Origin: Patulibacter defluvii
Lineage (GTDB): Bacteria > Actinomycetota > Thermoleophilia > Solirubrobacterales > Solirubrobacteraceae
DNA: 64,000 nucleotides
Assembly (NCBI RefSeq): GCF_034096925.1
Contig: NZ_JAWZSQ010000012.1
Location: 62,001 to 126,000 of the forward strand
Direction: 5' to 3'
Part shown: positions 7,049 to 15,817 of the stretch, piece by piece
Layout of the letters: each line of letters opens with the position of its first letter
Numbering within the stretch: the first letter of the stretch is position 1
The notes under the pieces: model-generated
Seen by the model: the letters and a program-made list of their open reading frames with translations, nothing else
Database searches by the model: none
What the model was told of the DNA's origin: nothing
Program-made: the position numbers and the translations under genes

Positions 7049-9892
7049 ATGGGGGATCGGCCGCTGCTCGAACGTGAAGAGGAGCTGGACGAGATCGCGG
7101 ACCTGGTCGCACGCGCCGCGGCCGGTGACGGCGGGGTCGCCATCGTCGAAGGCGCTGCGGGACTGGGCAAGACGGCGCTGTTGCGCGCCGGCCGCGAGAT
7201 CGCCGGCACGAAGGGACTGACCGTCCAATGGGCGACGGCGTCCCGACTCGATCGCGACTTCGCCTTCGGCGTCGTCCGCCAGCTGCTGGAGCCAGCGCTG
7301 GCCGCGGCCACCGACGAGCAGCGCGAGCGGATCCTCGGCGGCTACGCCAGCCACGCCGAGCCGGTCCTCGGCGGCGCCCCGACCGGCCCGGCGGACGCCG
7401 CGCTCGGGCACGCCGTCCTCCACGGGCTCTACTGGGCGGTCGCGAACCTGGCCGAGGAGGGCCCGCTGGCGCTCTTCGTCGACGACCTGCAGTGGGCCGA
7501 CGAGCCGTCGCTGCGGCTGCTGGAGTTCGTCGGCCGGCGGCTCGACGGCGTCCCGGTCGTGGTCGCCGGCAGCGTCCGGACCGGCGAGCCCGACGCCCCC
7601 CAGGAGCTGCTGGAGGCGCTGCGCAACGGCCCCCGGGCGCTGGTCCTGCAGCCCGACGCGCTCTCCGAGCAGGGCGTCGCCGCGGTCCTCGAGGAGCGGC
7701 TCGGCCAGGCGCCGGAGGAGCGCTTCGTGCGGACCGTGCGCGAGGCCTGCGGCGGCAACCCGCTGCTGCTGAACGAGGTCGCCCGCAGCGCTTCCGAGCG
7801 CGGCCTGCGCGGGATCGACGCCGACGCCGACCAGGTTCGCCGGACCGCCGGCAGCGACCTGGCCGCCACCATCCGCCGCCGGCTGACCCAGCTCGGCGAC
7901 GCCGCGGCGACGGTCGCCCAGGCGATCGCGATCCTCGACCGGCGGGCGACCGTCCCGGCCGTCTCCGCCGTCACCGGGCTCGACGCCCAGGCCACCGCCC
8001 GCGCGATCGACCTGCTGATCGCGGCCCAGGTGCTGGCCGACGACGCGGTCGCCTTCGTCCACCCGCTCGTGCGCGAGGCGGTCGTGGCGACGCTGGCCCC
8101 CGGCCTGCGGGCCGCGCTCCACGGCGCCGTCGCCCGGCGGCTGGCCGACGAGGGCGCCGCCCCCGACGTGATCGCCCCGCACCTGCTGGCCGTCGAGCCG
8201 GCCGGCGACCCGTGGGTGGCCCGGACCCTGGCCGCGGCCGCCGACAGCGCCGCCAGCGAGGGCGCCGACCGCAGCGCCGTCGCGCTCCGCCGCCGGGCAC
8301 TGGCCGAGCCGCCGCCGGACGACGAGCGGCTGCCGATGCTGATCGCGCTCGGCGAGGGCGAGCTGGCCGTCGGCGAGGCGTCGGGGATGCGGCGGCTGCA
8401 GGACGCGCTGGCCGCCGGCGCCGGCGGCGACCACGCCGCCCGCTGCTACGCGGCGATCGCCACCGTCCAGTTCGTCGGCTCCGACCCCGGGGCCGCGCTC
8501 TCGACGCTCGAGGCGGGGATCGCCGCGGCCGAGGACCCGGGCCTAGCCGACCGGCTGCGCGGGTCGATGCTGGAGGCGACGCTCTACAGCCTCAAGCTCG
8601 GCTCCCGCCACCGCCAGCTGCTGGAGCGGTTCGGGAACGAGATCCCCGACGCCCCCAGCGTGCTGCTCCACCAGGGCTACGACCTGGTGATGCGCGACCC
8701 CGCCGACCCGCGGGCGCTGGAGCTGATCCGGCGCGCGATCGGCGACGAGCGGCTGGTCGCGGTGCGGCAGCCGTTCTCGCTGCTGAACCTGGCCGTCCAC
8801 GGGATGCGCCACCTGGAGCGCTTCGACCTGGTCGAGCCGCTGCTGACCCTCGGCGGGCGGCTGGAGCGCGAGCGCGGATCGCTGATGGGCCGCGGCTACA
8901 ACGGCCACGCGCGGGCGATCACCCAGTGGTCGTTCGGCTCGCTGGCCTCGGCCGAGGGCGCGGCCCGCGAGGCGATGGAGGCCACGATCGAGGCCGACTT
9001 CGCGTTCGGCCGGCTGGCGATCGGCGGCGTCCTCTGCGACGTCCTGGTCGAGCGCGGCGAGCTGGAGGAGGCGACGGCGCTGATCGAGGAGATCGGGCTC
9101 GACACCCCGGTCCTCTACACCAGCACCGGGCCGGCGACGCTGGCCTGCCGCGGCTGGATCCGGCGGCTCAACGGCCGCCTGGAGGAGGCCGAGGCCGACC
9201 TCCGGCGCGCGATCGAGCTGAAGAACGACGAGCAGTGGATCTCGCCGACCAACGTCCGCGCGGGCGTCCGGCTGGTCGAGCTGCTGGCCTCGACCGATCG
9301 CCGCGACGAGGCGGTCGAGCTGGCCCGCGAGGAGGTCGAGCGCGGCCGTCGCACCGGCCTCTCCGGGGCGACCGGCGTGGCGCTCTCGGCGCTCGGGCTG
9401 GCGCTCGGCGACGAGGAGGGGATCGCGACCCTGCGCGAGGCCGAGGAGCTCCTGGCCGAGAGTCCGCTCGGGCTCGACCGCGCCTGGGCCCGCTACCGGC
9501 TGGGGCTGCTGCTGCGGCGGGCCCGCAAGGCGACCGAGGCCCGCGAGCCGTTGCGCGAGGCGTTGGCGGCGGCGGATCAGCTGGGGGCGGCGCGGTTGGC
9601 GGGGTTGGCGCGGGACGAGTTGGCGGCGGCGGGGGCGCGTCCGCGGCGGACGGCGTTGCGGGGTCCGTCGAGCCTGACGCCGGCGGAGCGGCGGGTGGCG
9701 GAGTTGGCCACCAAGGGGCTGGGCAATCGCGAGATCGCCGAGACGCTGTGGGTGACGCGCAAGACGGTCGAGGTGCACCTGGGCAACGCCTACGGCAAGC
9801 TCGGGATCCGTTCGCGCACGCAGCTGGCCGAGGCGCTGGGCCTGCGGTCGACCACCGACGAGCCGGCCGTCGCGGCCACGGGCGCCGAGTGA
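7049..9892 (+). CDS. LuxR-family regulator with large N-terminal ATPase (LAL), copy 1
   Basis: The 947-residue protein has an N-terminal STAND/AAA ATPase with Walker A GAAGLGKTALL at about residues 34-44 and Walker B LFVDDLQWADEPS near 141-153. A long helical TPR-like middle follows, and a C-terminal LuxR helix-turn-helix over the last 75 or so residues (LTPAERRVAELATKGL, then NREIAETLWVTRKTVEVHL). Such LAL proteins are cytoplasmic activators that gate DNA binding by nucleotide state and an inducer. ATG 7037 is an alternative start four codons upstream. The last 300 bases are nearly identical to the same part of the next gene and are rich in TTG Leu codons, unlike the rest. Confidence 0.9.
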   Translation: MGDRPLLEREEELDEIADLVARAAAGDGGVAIVEGAAGLGKTALLRAGREIAGTKGLTVQWATASRLDRDFAFGVVRQLLEPALAAATDEQRERILGGYASHAEPVLGGAPTGPADAALGHAVLHGLYWAVANLAEEGPLALFVDDLQWADEPSLRLLEFVGRRLDGVPVVVAGSVRTGEPDAPQELLEALRNGPRALVLQPDALSEQGVAAVLEERLGQAPEERFVRTVREACGGNPLLLNEVARSASERGLRGIDADADQVRRTAGSDLAATIRRRLTQLGDAAATVAQAIAILDRRATVPAVSAVTGLDAQATARAIDLLIAAQVLADDAVAFVHPLVREAVVATLAPGLRAALHGAVARRLADEGAAPDVIAPHLLAVEPAGDPWVARTLAAAADSAASEGADRSAVALRRRALAEPPPDDERLPMLIALGEGELAVGEASGMRRLQDALAAGAGGDHAARCYAAIATVQFVGSDPGAALSTLEAGIAAAEDPGLADRLRGSMLEATLYSLKLGSRHRQLLERFGNEIPDAPSVLLHQGYDLVMRDPADPRALELIRRAIGDERLVAVRQPFSLLNLAVHGMRHLERFDLVEPLLTLGGRLERERGSLMGRGYNGHARAITQWSFGSLASAEGAAREAMEATIEADFAFGRLAIGGVLCDVLVERGELEEATALIEEIGLDTPVLYTSTGPATLACRGWIRRLNGRLEEAEADLRRAIELKNDEQWISPTNVRAGVRLVELLASTDRRDEAVELAREEVERGRRTGLSGATGVALSALGLALGDEEGIATLREAEELLAESPLGLDRAWARYRLGLLLRRARKATEAREPLREALAAADQLGAARLAGLARDELAAAGARPRRTALRGPSSLTPAERRVAELATKGLGNREIAETLWVTRKTVEVHLGNAYGKLGIRSRTQLAEALGLRSTTDEPAVAATGAE
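9534..9837 (+). repeat. 304-base near-identical block, copy 1 (LuxR 3' end)
   Basis: Matches 12434-12737 at 303 of 304 positions (the difference is at 9574). Outside the block the two genes differ at many third positions and amino acids. The block covers the end of the helical region and almost the whole LuxR DNA-binding domain. Confidence 0.9.
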
Positions 9893-9957
9893 CCGGTCAC
9901 GGCTCAGGCCGCCCGGTGGCGTTCGGCGCCGCCGGGTGAGGGGTAGGAGGGTCGGGG

Positions 9958-12786
9958 GTGCTGCTGGAGCGGGAACGCGAGCTGGCCGAGATCCGGGCCG
10001 CGACCGACGCGGTGACGGGCGGCGACGGCCGGGTGCTGATCGCCACCGGCGCCGCCGGGCTGGGCAAGACGGCGCTGCTGCGGACGGCCCGCGCGCAGCT
10101 GGTCGAGGCCGGGCTGGCCGTCCACTGGGCGACCGCCTCGCGGCTCGATCGCGACTTCGCCTTCGGGATCGCCCGCCAGCTGCTGGAGCCCGCGCTGGCC
10201 GGCGCCGCGCCCGAGCGCCGCGGCCGGATCCTGGGCGGCTACGCCAGCCACGCCGAGCCGGTCCTCGGCGGCCGGCCGGTCGCCCCGGCCGACGACGCGA
10301 CGCTCGGCCACGCGGTCCTCCACGGGCTCTACTGGGCGATCGCGAACCTGGCCGAGGAGCGGCCGCTGGCGCTGCTGGTCGACGACCTGCAGTGGGCCGA
10401 CGAGCCGTCGCTGCGGCTGCTGGAGTTCCTCGGCCGGCGGCTCGACGGAGTGCCGGTGCTGCTGGCCGCGACGGTCCGCAGCGGCGAGCCGGACGCCCCG
10501 CAGGTGCTGCTGGGGGCGATCGAGGAGGGTCCCCGCGCGCGCCTGCTGCAACCGGCGGCGCTGTCGCCGCAGGCGGTCGGGACGCTGGTCGAGCGGGCCC
10601 TCGGCGCGCCGCCCGAGCCGCCGTTCGTGACCGCCGTCCACCGCGCCTGCGGCGGCAACCCGCTGCTGCTGAACGAGGTCGCCCGCAGCGCCGGCGAGCG
10701 CGGCCTGCGGGGCGTCGCCGCCGACGCCGACCAGGTCGAGCGGACCGCCGGCAGCGACCTGGCCGCGACCGTCCGCCGGCGGCTGGCCGACCTCGGCCCC
10801 GACGCCGCCCGGGTCGCCCAGCTGGTGGCGCTGCTCGGCCGCCAGGCGACGGCGCCGCGGATCGCCGCGGTCGCCGGGCTCGACCTGGCCACCACCACCC
10901 GCGCGCTCGACCGGCTGACCGTCGCCGAGGTGCTGGCCCGTGACGAGCTGGCCTTCGTCCACCCGCTGGTCCGCGAGGCGGTCGGCGCGACGATGCGCTC
11001 CGGCGAGCGGGCGGTCCTCCACGGCACGGTCGCCCGCGCGCTCGGCGACGACGGCGTCGAGCCCGAGCACCTGGCCCCGCACCTGCTGGCGACCGCCCCT
11101 GCCGCCGACCCGTGGGTGGCGTCGACCCTGATCGCCGCCGCCGACGCCGCGGCCCGCGGCGGCGGGCTGGCCAGCGCGGTCGCCTACCGTCGCCGGGCGC
11201 TGGCCGAGCCGCCGGCCGCCGAGGCGCGGCTGGAGCTGCTGGTCGCGCTCGGCGAGGGCGAGCTGGCGCTGGGTGAGCCCGAGGGCATGCCGCACCTGCA
11301 GCAGGCGCTGGCCGGGGGCGCGTCCGGCGACCTCGCCGCGCGGGCCTACGCGGCGATCGCCAGCGTCCAGTTCGTCGGCTCCGACCCCGGCGCGGCGCTC
11401 TCGACGCTGGAGGCCGGGATCGCGGCCGCCGAGGATCCGGGCCTGGCCGACCGGCTGCGGGGGTCGATGCTGGAGGCGACGCTCTACAGCCTGCCGCTGG
11501 CCGACCGCCACCGGCAGCTGCTGGAGCGGTTCGGTCGCGACACGCCCGGCGCGCCGGCGGTGCTGCTGCACGAGGCGTACGACCTCAGCACCCACGCCCC
11601 CGACGACCCGCGGGCGGTCGAGCTGCTGCGGCGGGCGGTCGCCGACGAGGCGCTGCTGCGCGCCGGTCAGCCGTACTCGCTGCTGAACCTGGCCGTCCAC
11701 GGGCTCCGGCACCTGGAGCGGGCGGACCTGATCGAGCCGGTGCTGATGCTGGCCGGCCGCGAGGAGCGGCTGCGCGGATCGCTGCTCGGGCGGGCCTACA
11801 ACGGCAACGGGCGCGCGATCACCCAGTGGTGCTTCGGCTCGCTGGCCTCGGCCGAGGGCGCCGCCCGCGAGGCGCTGGCGGCGACCGACGAGGGCGGCTT
11901 CGCGTTCGGCCGGCTGGCGATCGGCGGCGTCCTCTGCGACGTCCTCGTCGAGCGCGGCGAGCTCGACGAGGCGGCGGCGCTGGTCGAGGAGATCGGCCTC
12001 GACACGCCGCTGCTCTACACCTCGGCGGGTCCCTCGACGCTGGCCTGCCGCGGGCGGATCCGGCGGCTGACCGGCCGCACTGAGGAGGCCGAGGCCGACC
12101 TGCGCCGGGCGCTGGAGCTGAAGCGCGACGCCGGCTGGGTCTCGCCCAGCAACTGCCGCGCGGGCCTGCGGCTGGTCGAGCTGCTGGCCGCGACCGGCCG
12201 CCGCGACGAGGCGGTCGCGCTGGCCGAGGAGGAGGTCGCCCTCGGCCGCCGCAGTGGGCTGGCGGGGGCGACCGGGATGGCGCTGGCGGCGCTCGGGCTG
12301 GCTCAGGGCGGCGAGGCCGGGATCGCCACCCTGCGCGAGGCCGGCGCGGCGCTCGACCGCAGCCCGCTGGCGCTGGAGCGGGCCTGGGCGAGCTTCCGGC
12401 TCGGCGTGCTGCTGCGCCACGCCCGCCGCACCGCCGAGGCCCGCGAGCCGTTGCGCGAGGCGTTGGCGGCGGCCGATCAGCTGGGGGCGGCGCGGTTGGC
12501 GGGGTTGGCGCGGGACGAGTTGGCGGCGGCGGGGGCGCGTCCGCGGCGGACGGCGTTGCGGGGTCCGTCGAGCCTGACGCCGGCGGAGCGGCGGGTGGCG
12601 GAGTTGGCCACCAAGGGGCTGGGCAATCGCGAGATCGCCGAGACGCTGTGGGTGACGCGCAAGACGGTCGAGGTGCACCTGGGCAACGCCTACGGCAAGC
12701 TCGGGATCCGTTCGCGCACGCAGCTGGCCGAGGCGCTCGGCCTGACCGACGACGCCGACGACGCGGCGGTCGCGGCGGCCGGCTGA
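9958..12786 (+). CDS. LuxR-family regulator with large N-terminal ATPase (LAL), copy 2
   Basis: The 942-residue tandem paralogue has the same architecture: Walker A GAAGLGKTALL near residue 31, Walker B LLVDDLQWADEPS, a helical repeat middle and a C-terminal LuxR domain. The GTG start is preceded by TAGGAGGG, which can serve as ribosome site. Only 65 bases separate it from the first copy, so they may be co-transcribed. The ATPase halves have diverged, but the DNA-binding half is essentially the same, so the two proteins should recognise the same operators while sensing different signals. That last point is inference. Confidence 0.9.
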   Translation: MLLERERELAEIRAATDAVTGGDGRVLIATGAAGLGKTALLRTARAQLVEAGLAVHWATASRLDRDFAFGIARQLLEPALAGAAPERRGRILGGYASHAEPVLGGRPVAPADDATLGHAVLHGLYWAIANLAEERPLALLVDDLQWADEPSLRLLEFLGRRLDGVPVLLAATVRSGEPDAPQVLLGAIEEGPRARLLQPAALSPQAVGTLVERALGAPPEPPFVTAVHRACGGNPLLLNEVARSAGERGLRGVAADADQVERTAGSDLAATVRRRLADLGPDAARVAQLVALLGRQATAPRIAAVAGLDLATTTRALDRLTVAEVLARDELAFVHPLVREAVGATMRSGERAVLHGTVARALGDDGVEPEHLAPHLLATAPAADPWVASTLIAAADAAARGGGLASAVAYRRRALAEPPAAEARLELLVALGEGELALGEPEGMPHLQQALAGGASGDLAARAYAAIASVQFVGSDPGAALSTLEAGIAAAEDPGLADRLRGSMLEATLYSLPLADRHRQLLERFGRDTPGAPAVLLHEAYDLSTHAPDDPRAVELLRRAVADEALLRAGQPYSLLNLAVHGLRHLERADLIEPVLMLAGREERLRGSLLGRAYNGNGRAITQWCFGSLASAEGAAREALAATDEGGFAFGRLAIGGVLCDVLVERGELDEAAALVEEIGLDTPLLYTSAGPSTLACRGRIRRLTGRTEEAEADLRRALELKRDAGWVSPSNCRAGLRLVELLAATGRRDEAVALAEEEVALGRRSGLAGATGMALAALGLAQGGEAGIATLREAGAALDRSPLALERAWASFRLGVLLRHARRTAEAREPLREALAAADQLGAARLAGLARDELAAAGARPRRTALRGPSSLTPAERRVAELATKGLGNREIAETLWVTRKTVEVHLGNAYGKLGIRSRTQLAEALGLTDDADDAAVAAAG
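12434..12737 (+). repeat. 304-base near-identical block, copy 2 (LuxR 3' end)
   Basis: Second copy of the block at 9534-9837, with one mismatch. Both copies use TTG for Leu repeatedly, whereas the flanking parts of both genes use CTG or CTC almost exclusively. Confidence 0.9.
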
Positions 12787-12792
12787 GGGCGG

Positions 12793-14124
12793 TCAGCGGG
12801 CCGCCAGCCGGGCGGCGATCCAGGCCACCATCGCGGGGCCGGCCTGGCCGTCGCCGGTGATGTCGACGTGGCTGGCGGTCAGGTGGCGGACGTACTCCAG
12901 GTCGGCGCCGCGCTCGCGCTGGACCCGCACGATCTCCTCCGTGTTGGTGAACGGCGCCACCAGGTCGAGCAGCCCGTGGTCGATCCGGACCGGCGTCCGC
13001 CCGAGGTCGATCCGGCGCACGTCGTTGGCGTCGAGCGCGCGGTAGAGCAGCGGCTGGGCCTCCGCGAACCGCGGGCCGGGGATCGCCGCCGGCGCCAGCC
13101 CGCCCCACGAGTCGGAGTGGCCCAGCTCGACCAGGCAGCGCTGCTCGACGTGGGCCAGCAGCGCCGTCGCCCGCGGGCTGAGCGCGCCCTCGCGGACCAG
13201 CCGGCCGAGCGCCGGATCGGCGTCCGCGACCCCGGCCACGACCAGCCCGCCGAGCGCCGTCATGGCGTCCAGCGGCGGCAGCGACAGCGGCACGTGGCGG
13301 AGCGTGTCGAGCGTCTCCCGCATCGCCGTCACCGGCGCCGCGGCCGCCGCCCCGCGCAGGTCCAGGTCGGGCGCCAGCTGCCGGGCGAGGCTGGCGCTGA
13401 AGAGCGACGAGACCGCGCCCTCGGAGTGCCCGGCCGCGACCCAGCGGCGGGCCAGCCGCGGCTCCAGCTGGCGGGCGGCGCGCACGATCTCGGTCTGGGC
13501 GCGGGCCAGCGACGGGCCGACCAGGTAGGGGTGGGGACCGGGCGTGCCGATCCCCTCGCCGTCGCTGCGGACGACCGCGATCCCGGCCGCCAGCAGCCGG
13601 CTGGTGATCGCGTCGCCGCGGGTCATCCGCTCCCGCTCGGGGCTCTCCGGCGTCACCCGGCTGGGGGCGCAGGAGTCGGCCGAGCCGGTGGTGACGTGCT
13701 GCCACGAGACCACCGGCCAGCCGCCGGCCGGCGGCGTCCCGTGGGGCACCAGCAGCACGCCGGAGACGGCGATCGGGCGCCCGGCCAGGTTGCGCGAGCG
13801 GTAGAGCAGCAGCCGGCTGCGGGCGGCCGCCGGCAGCGCCGCCAGGCCGGTCGCCGGCCGCGACCAGATCAGCGAGCCGGCCGGACCAGGCACCAGCGCC
13901 GCCGGCGGCACGTAGAAGCGGTCGCCGGCCGGGCCGGCCAGCGGTGGCGGGGACGTCGGGGCGGGGGCGACGGCGACCGGCCGTCGCCCGTGGCCGTGGA
14001 CGCCGGCGCTGGCCGCGGCCAGCCGCGCGTCGCGGATCGCGGCCGGCGATCCGCCGGCCGTCGCGGCCGGCGTCAGGGCGACCGCCAGGGCGGCGACGAG
14101 GGCGATCCGGGGCGGGCGCGGCAC
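12793..14124 (-). CDS. Secreted lipase-like alpha/beta hydrolase (LIP family)
   Basis: About 443 residues with an N-terminal signal peptide (PRPPRIALVAALAVALTPA). The nucleophile elbow is GHSEGA near residue 231, and WQHVTTG before it resembles the oxyanion region of secretory lipases. HGLLDLVAP and TASHVDITGDGQ near the C-terminus fit the Asp and His of the triad. The GTG at 14124 is preferred over the GTG at 14163 because the hexamer GAGACT lies 7 bases upstream and the signal peptide then starts at residue 1. It probably acts outside the membrane on lipids or other esters. The gene converges on the LuxR pair and diverges from the M28-like gene. Confidence 0.8.
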   Translation of the reverse strand: MPRPPRIALVAALAVALTPAATAGGSPAAIRDARLAAASAGVHGHGRRPVAVAPAPTSPPPLAGPAGDRFYVPPAALVPGPAGSLIWSRPATGLAALPAAARSRLLLYRSRNLAGRPIAVSGVLLVPHGTPPAGGWPVVSWQHVTTGSADSCAPSRVTPESPERERMTRGDAITSRLLAAGIAVVRSDGEGIGTPGPHPYLVGPSLARAQTEIVRAARQLEPRLARRWVAAGHSEGAVSSLFSASLARQLAPDLDLRGAAAAAPVTAMRETLDTLRHVPLSLPPLDAMTALGGLVVAGVADADPALGRLVREGALSPRATALLAHVEQRCLVELGHSDSWGGLAPAAIPGPRFAEAQPLLYRALDANDVRRIDLGRTPVRIDHGLLDLVAPFTNTEEIVRVQRERGADLEYVRHLTASHVDITGDGQAGPAMVAWIAARLAAR

Positions 14125-14148
14125 GGCGGTCAGTCTCGCGCCGCCGCC

Positions 14149-14166
14149 GTTGTGCGCTCCCACAAC
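14149..14166. promoter_or_regulatory. Small palindrome upstream of the lipase-like gene
   Basis: GTTGTG-CGCTCC-CACAAC is a perfect 6-bp inverted repeat between the divergent lipase-like and M28-like genes. It is a candidate operator; no local regulator can be assigned. Confidence 0.3.
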
Positions 14167-14260
14167 CAGGCGGCCACGGCGCGGGAGCCGGTCACAGCCC
14201 GTCCCGCGTCAGGCTGCGCCGAACGGGTCGATGGGGCCCGGGACGGAGAGAGGACGCGGG

Positions 14261-15796
14261 ATGAGGACGAGGACGGTGCCGGGCGCCGGCGCGATCGGGC
14301 GCTGGCTGCTGGCGACGGTGGTCGCCGTCGTGGGGCTGGGCTTCGTGACCGGCACGGCCGTGGCGGCGCCGACGGCGACCCCGACCCCGGCGGCGCCCGG
14401 CGTGCCGTCGACCGCCGAGATCCTCGGCTGGACGACCGACCTCGTCGACCTCGGGCCGCGCCGCACCGGCACCCCCGGCGGCCGCCGCGCGGCCGACTAC
14501 GTGGCCGACCACTTCCGCCGCTTCGGGCTCCAGGACGTCCACTTCGAGGAGGCCACCTCGTACCGCTGGCAGGCCGAGCGGCACGGGCTGCGGGTCGGCG
14601 GCACCGCCTTCGACAGCTTCCCCTCGCAGCACTCGTTCATCGGCGGGCCGACCTGGACCGGCCGCTTCTCGACCGGCCCCGGCGGCCGCAGCGCCGAGCT
14701 GGTCGACGTCGGCGACGGCGACGCGTCCGGCTTCGGCGGCAAGGACGTGCGCGGCAAGATCGTGCTCTTCAACCTCCGCTTCCAGGTTCCCAACCTGCTG
14801 CTGGCGCTGGTGATGGAGCACCTCTTCGACCCTCAGCTGAGCCTCTTCACCGAGCCCGAGACGGTCCTCCAGGCGAACCCCTACCTGACCAACTACGTCA
14901 CGGCCCTGAACCGCGCGCAGGCGGCCGGCGCGGTCGGCTTCGTCGGCGTCCTGGCCGACTACTTCGACTCCAACCGGTACCACAACGAGTACTACCGCCG
15001 GCAGCCGGTGACGGTCCCCGGGCTGTGGGTGACCGCCGGCGTCGGGGCCCAGATCCGCTCGCGGCTGCGCGACGGCCAGCGCCAGGCCACGATCGACCTC
15101 GAGGGCGACCGCCGCGCCGTCACCGCCCGGACCGTCGTCGGCGCCCTGCCCGGCAGCAGCCGCGAGACGATCATGATCCAGTCGCACCACGACTCGATCG
15201 GCCCGGGCGCGGTCGAGGACGCCACCGGCACCGCCGAGGTGCTGGCGCTGGCCAAGCGGTTCGGCGCCGAGCCGGCCGGCCGCCGCCGCAAGACGCTGCT
15301 CTTCACCACCTTCGACAGCCACTTCACCGGCTACCAGAGCCACGAGGCGTTCGTCCGCAAGTACCTGTGGGCGCGCAGCACGCCCTACGACATCGTCGCC
15401 AACGTGACGCTCGAGCACATCGCCCGCAACGGCCGGGTCAAGGACGGCCGGCTGCTGGTGACCGACAAGCCCGAGCCGCGCGGCGTCTTCCGCGGCGCCG
15501 GCCTGGCTACCTGGCCGATCGTCAACCAGGCGATCGCCGAGCACGGGCTCGACCGGACCCTGACGCTGTCGGCCGCGACCCTCGGCGGGATGCCGACCGA
15601 CGCCGACCCGATCTACCGCGCCGGCGGCGTGCCGACGATCAGCCTGATCTCCGGCCCGGTCTACATGTACGACGACCTCGACACGATCGACAAGGTCCAC
15701 GTGCCGTCGCTGCGGCCGGTCGCCGCGGCCTTCAGCCAGGTCGTCGACCGGATGGACGCGCTCAGCAAGGCGCAGCTGCGCGAGCCGCCTCACTGA
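14261..15796 (+). CDS. Secreted M28-like metallopeptidase homologue with altered metal site
   Basis: 511 residues with a signal peptide ending near VAAP at about residue 37, a central PA-like insert and a C-terminal M28 fold. The first M28 motifs are present: SHHDS near residue 307 and EDATG near 318. The later ones are not. The EE pair that supplies the catalytic base and a zinc ligand is FDSHFTG near 350, the following Asp ligand is Glu (LEHIA), and the last His ligand position reads YDDLDT. It may therefore be inactive as a peptidase or bind metal differently. GGAGAGAGG upstream of the ATG at 14261 supports that start. Confidence 0.75.
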   Translation: MRTRTVPGAGAIGRWLLATVVAVVGLGFVTGTAVAAPTATPTPAAPGVPSTAEILGWTTDLVDLGPRRTGTPGGRRAADYVADHFRRFGLQDVHFEEATSYRWQAERHGLRVGGTAFDSFPSQHSFIGGPTWTGRFSTGPGGRSAELVDVGDGDASGFGGKDVRGKIVLFNLRFQVPNLLLALVMEHLFDPQLSLFTEPETVLQANPYLTNYVTALNRAQAAGAVGFVGVLADYFDSNRYHNEYYRRQPVTVPGLWVTAGVGAQIRSRLRDGQRQATIDLEGDRRAVTARTVVGALPGSSRETIMIQSHHDSIGPGAVEDATGTAEVLALAKRFGAEPAGRRRKTLLFTTFDSHFTGYQSHEAFVRKYLWARSTPYDIVANVTLEHIARNGRVKDGRLLVTDKPEPRGVFRGAGLATWPIVNQAIAEHGLDRTLTLSAATLGGMPTDADPIYRAGGVPTISLISGPVYMYDDLDTIDKVHVPSLRPVAAAFSQVVDRMDALSKAQLREPPH

Positions 15797-15817
15797 GCCC
15801 GGCTCCGCCGGGACCCG

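Noticed and set aside
9904..12678. Very long open frame antisense to the second LuxR gene (and similar long antisense frames elsewhere)
   Set aside because: At this GC content stop codons are rare in all frames. The antisense products are low-complexity Arg/Gly/Ala/Gln-rich, while the sense frames carry full domain motifs and the expected third-position bias.
9534..12737. Mobile element as the source of the duplicated 304-base block
   Set aside because: The block is in frame inside both genes with no terminal inverted repeats, target duplication or transposase; conversion between paralogues explains it better.
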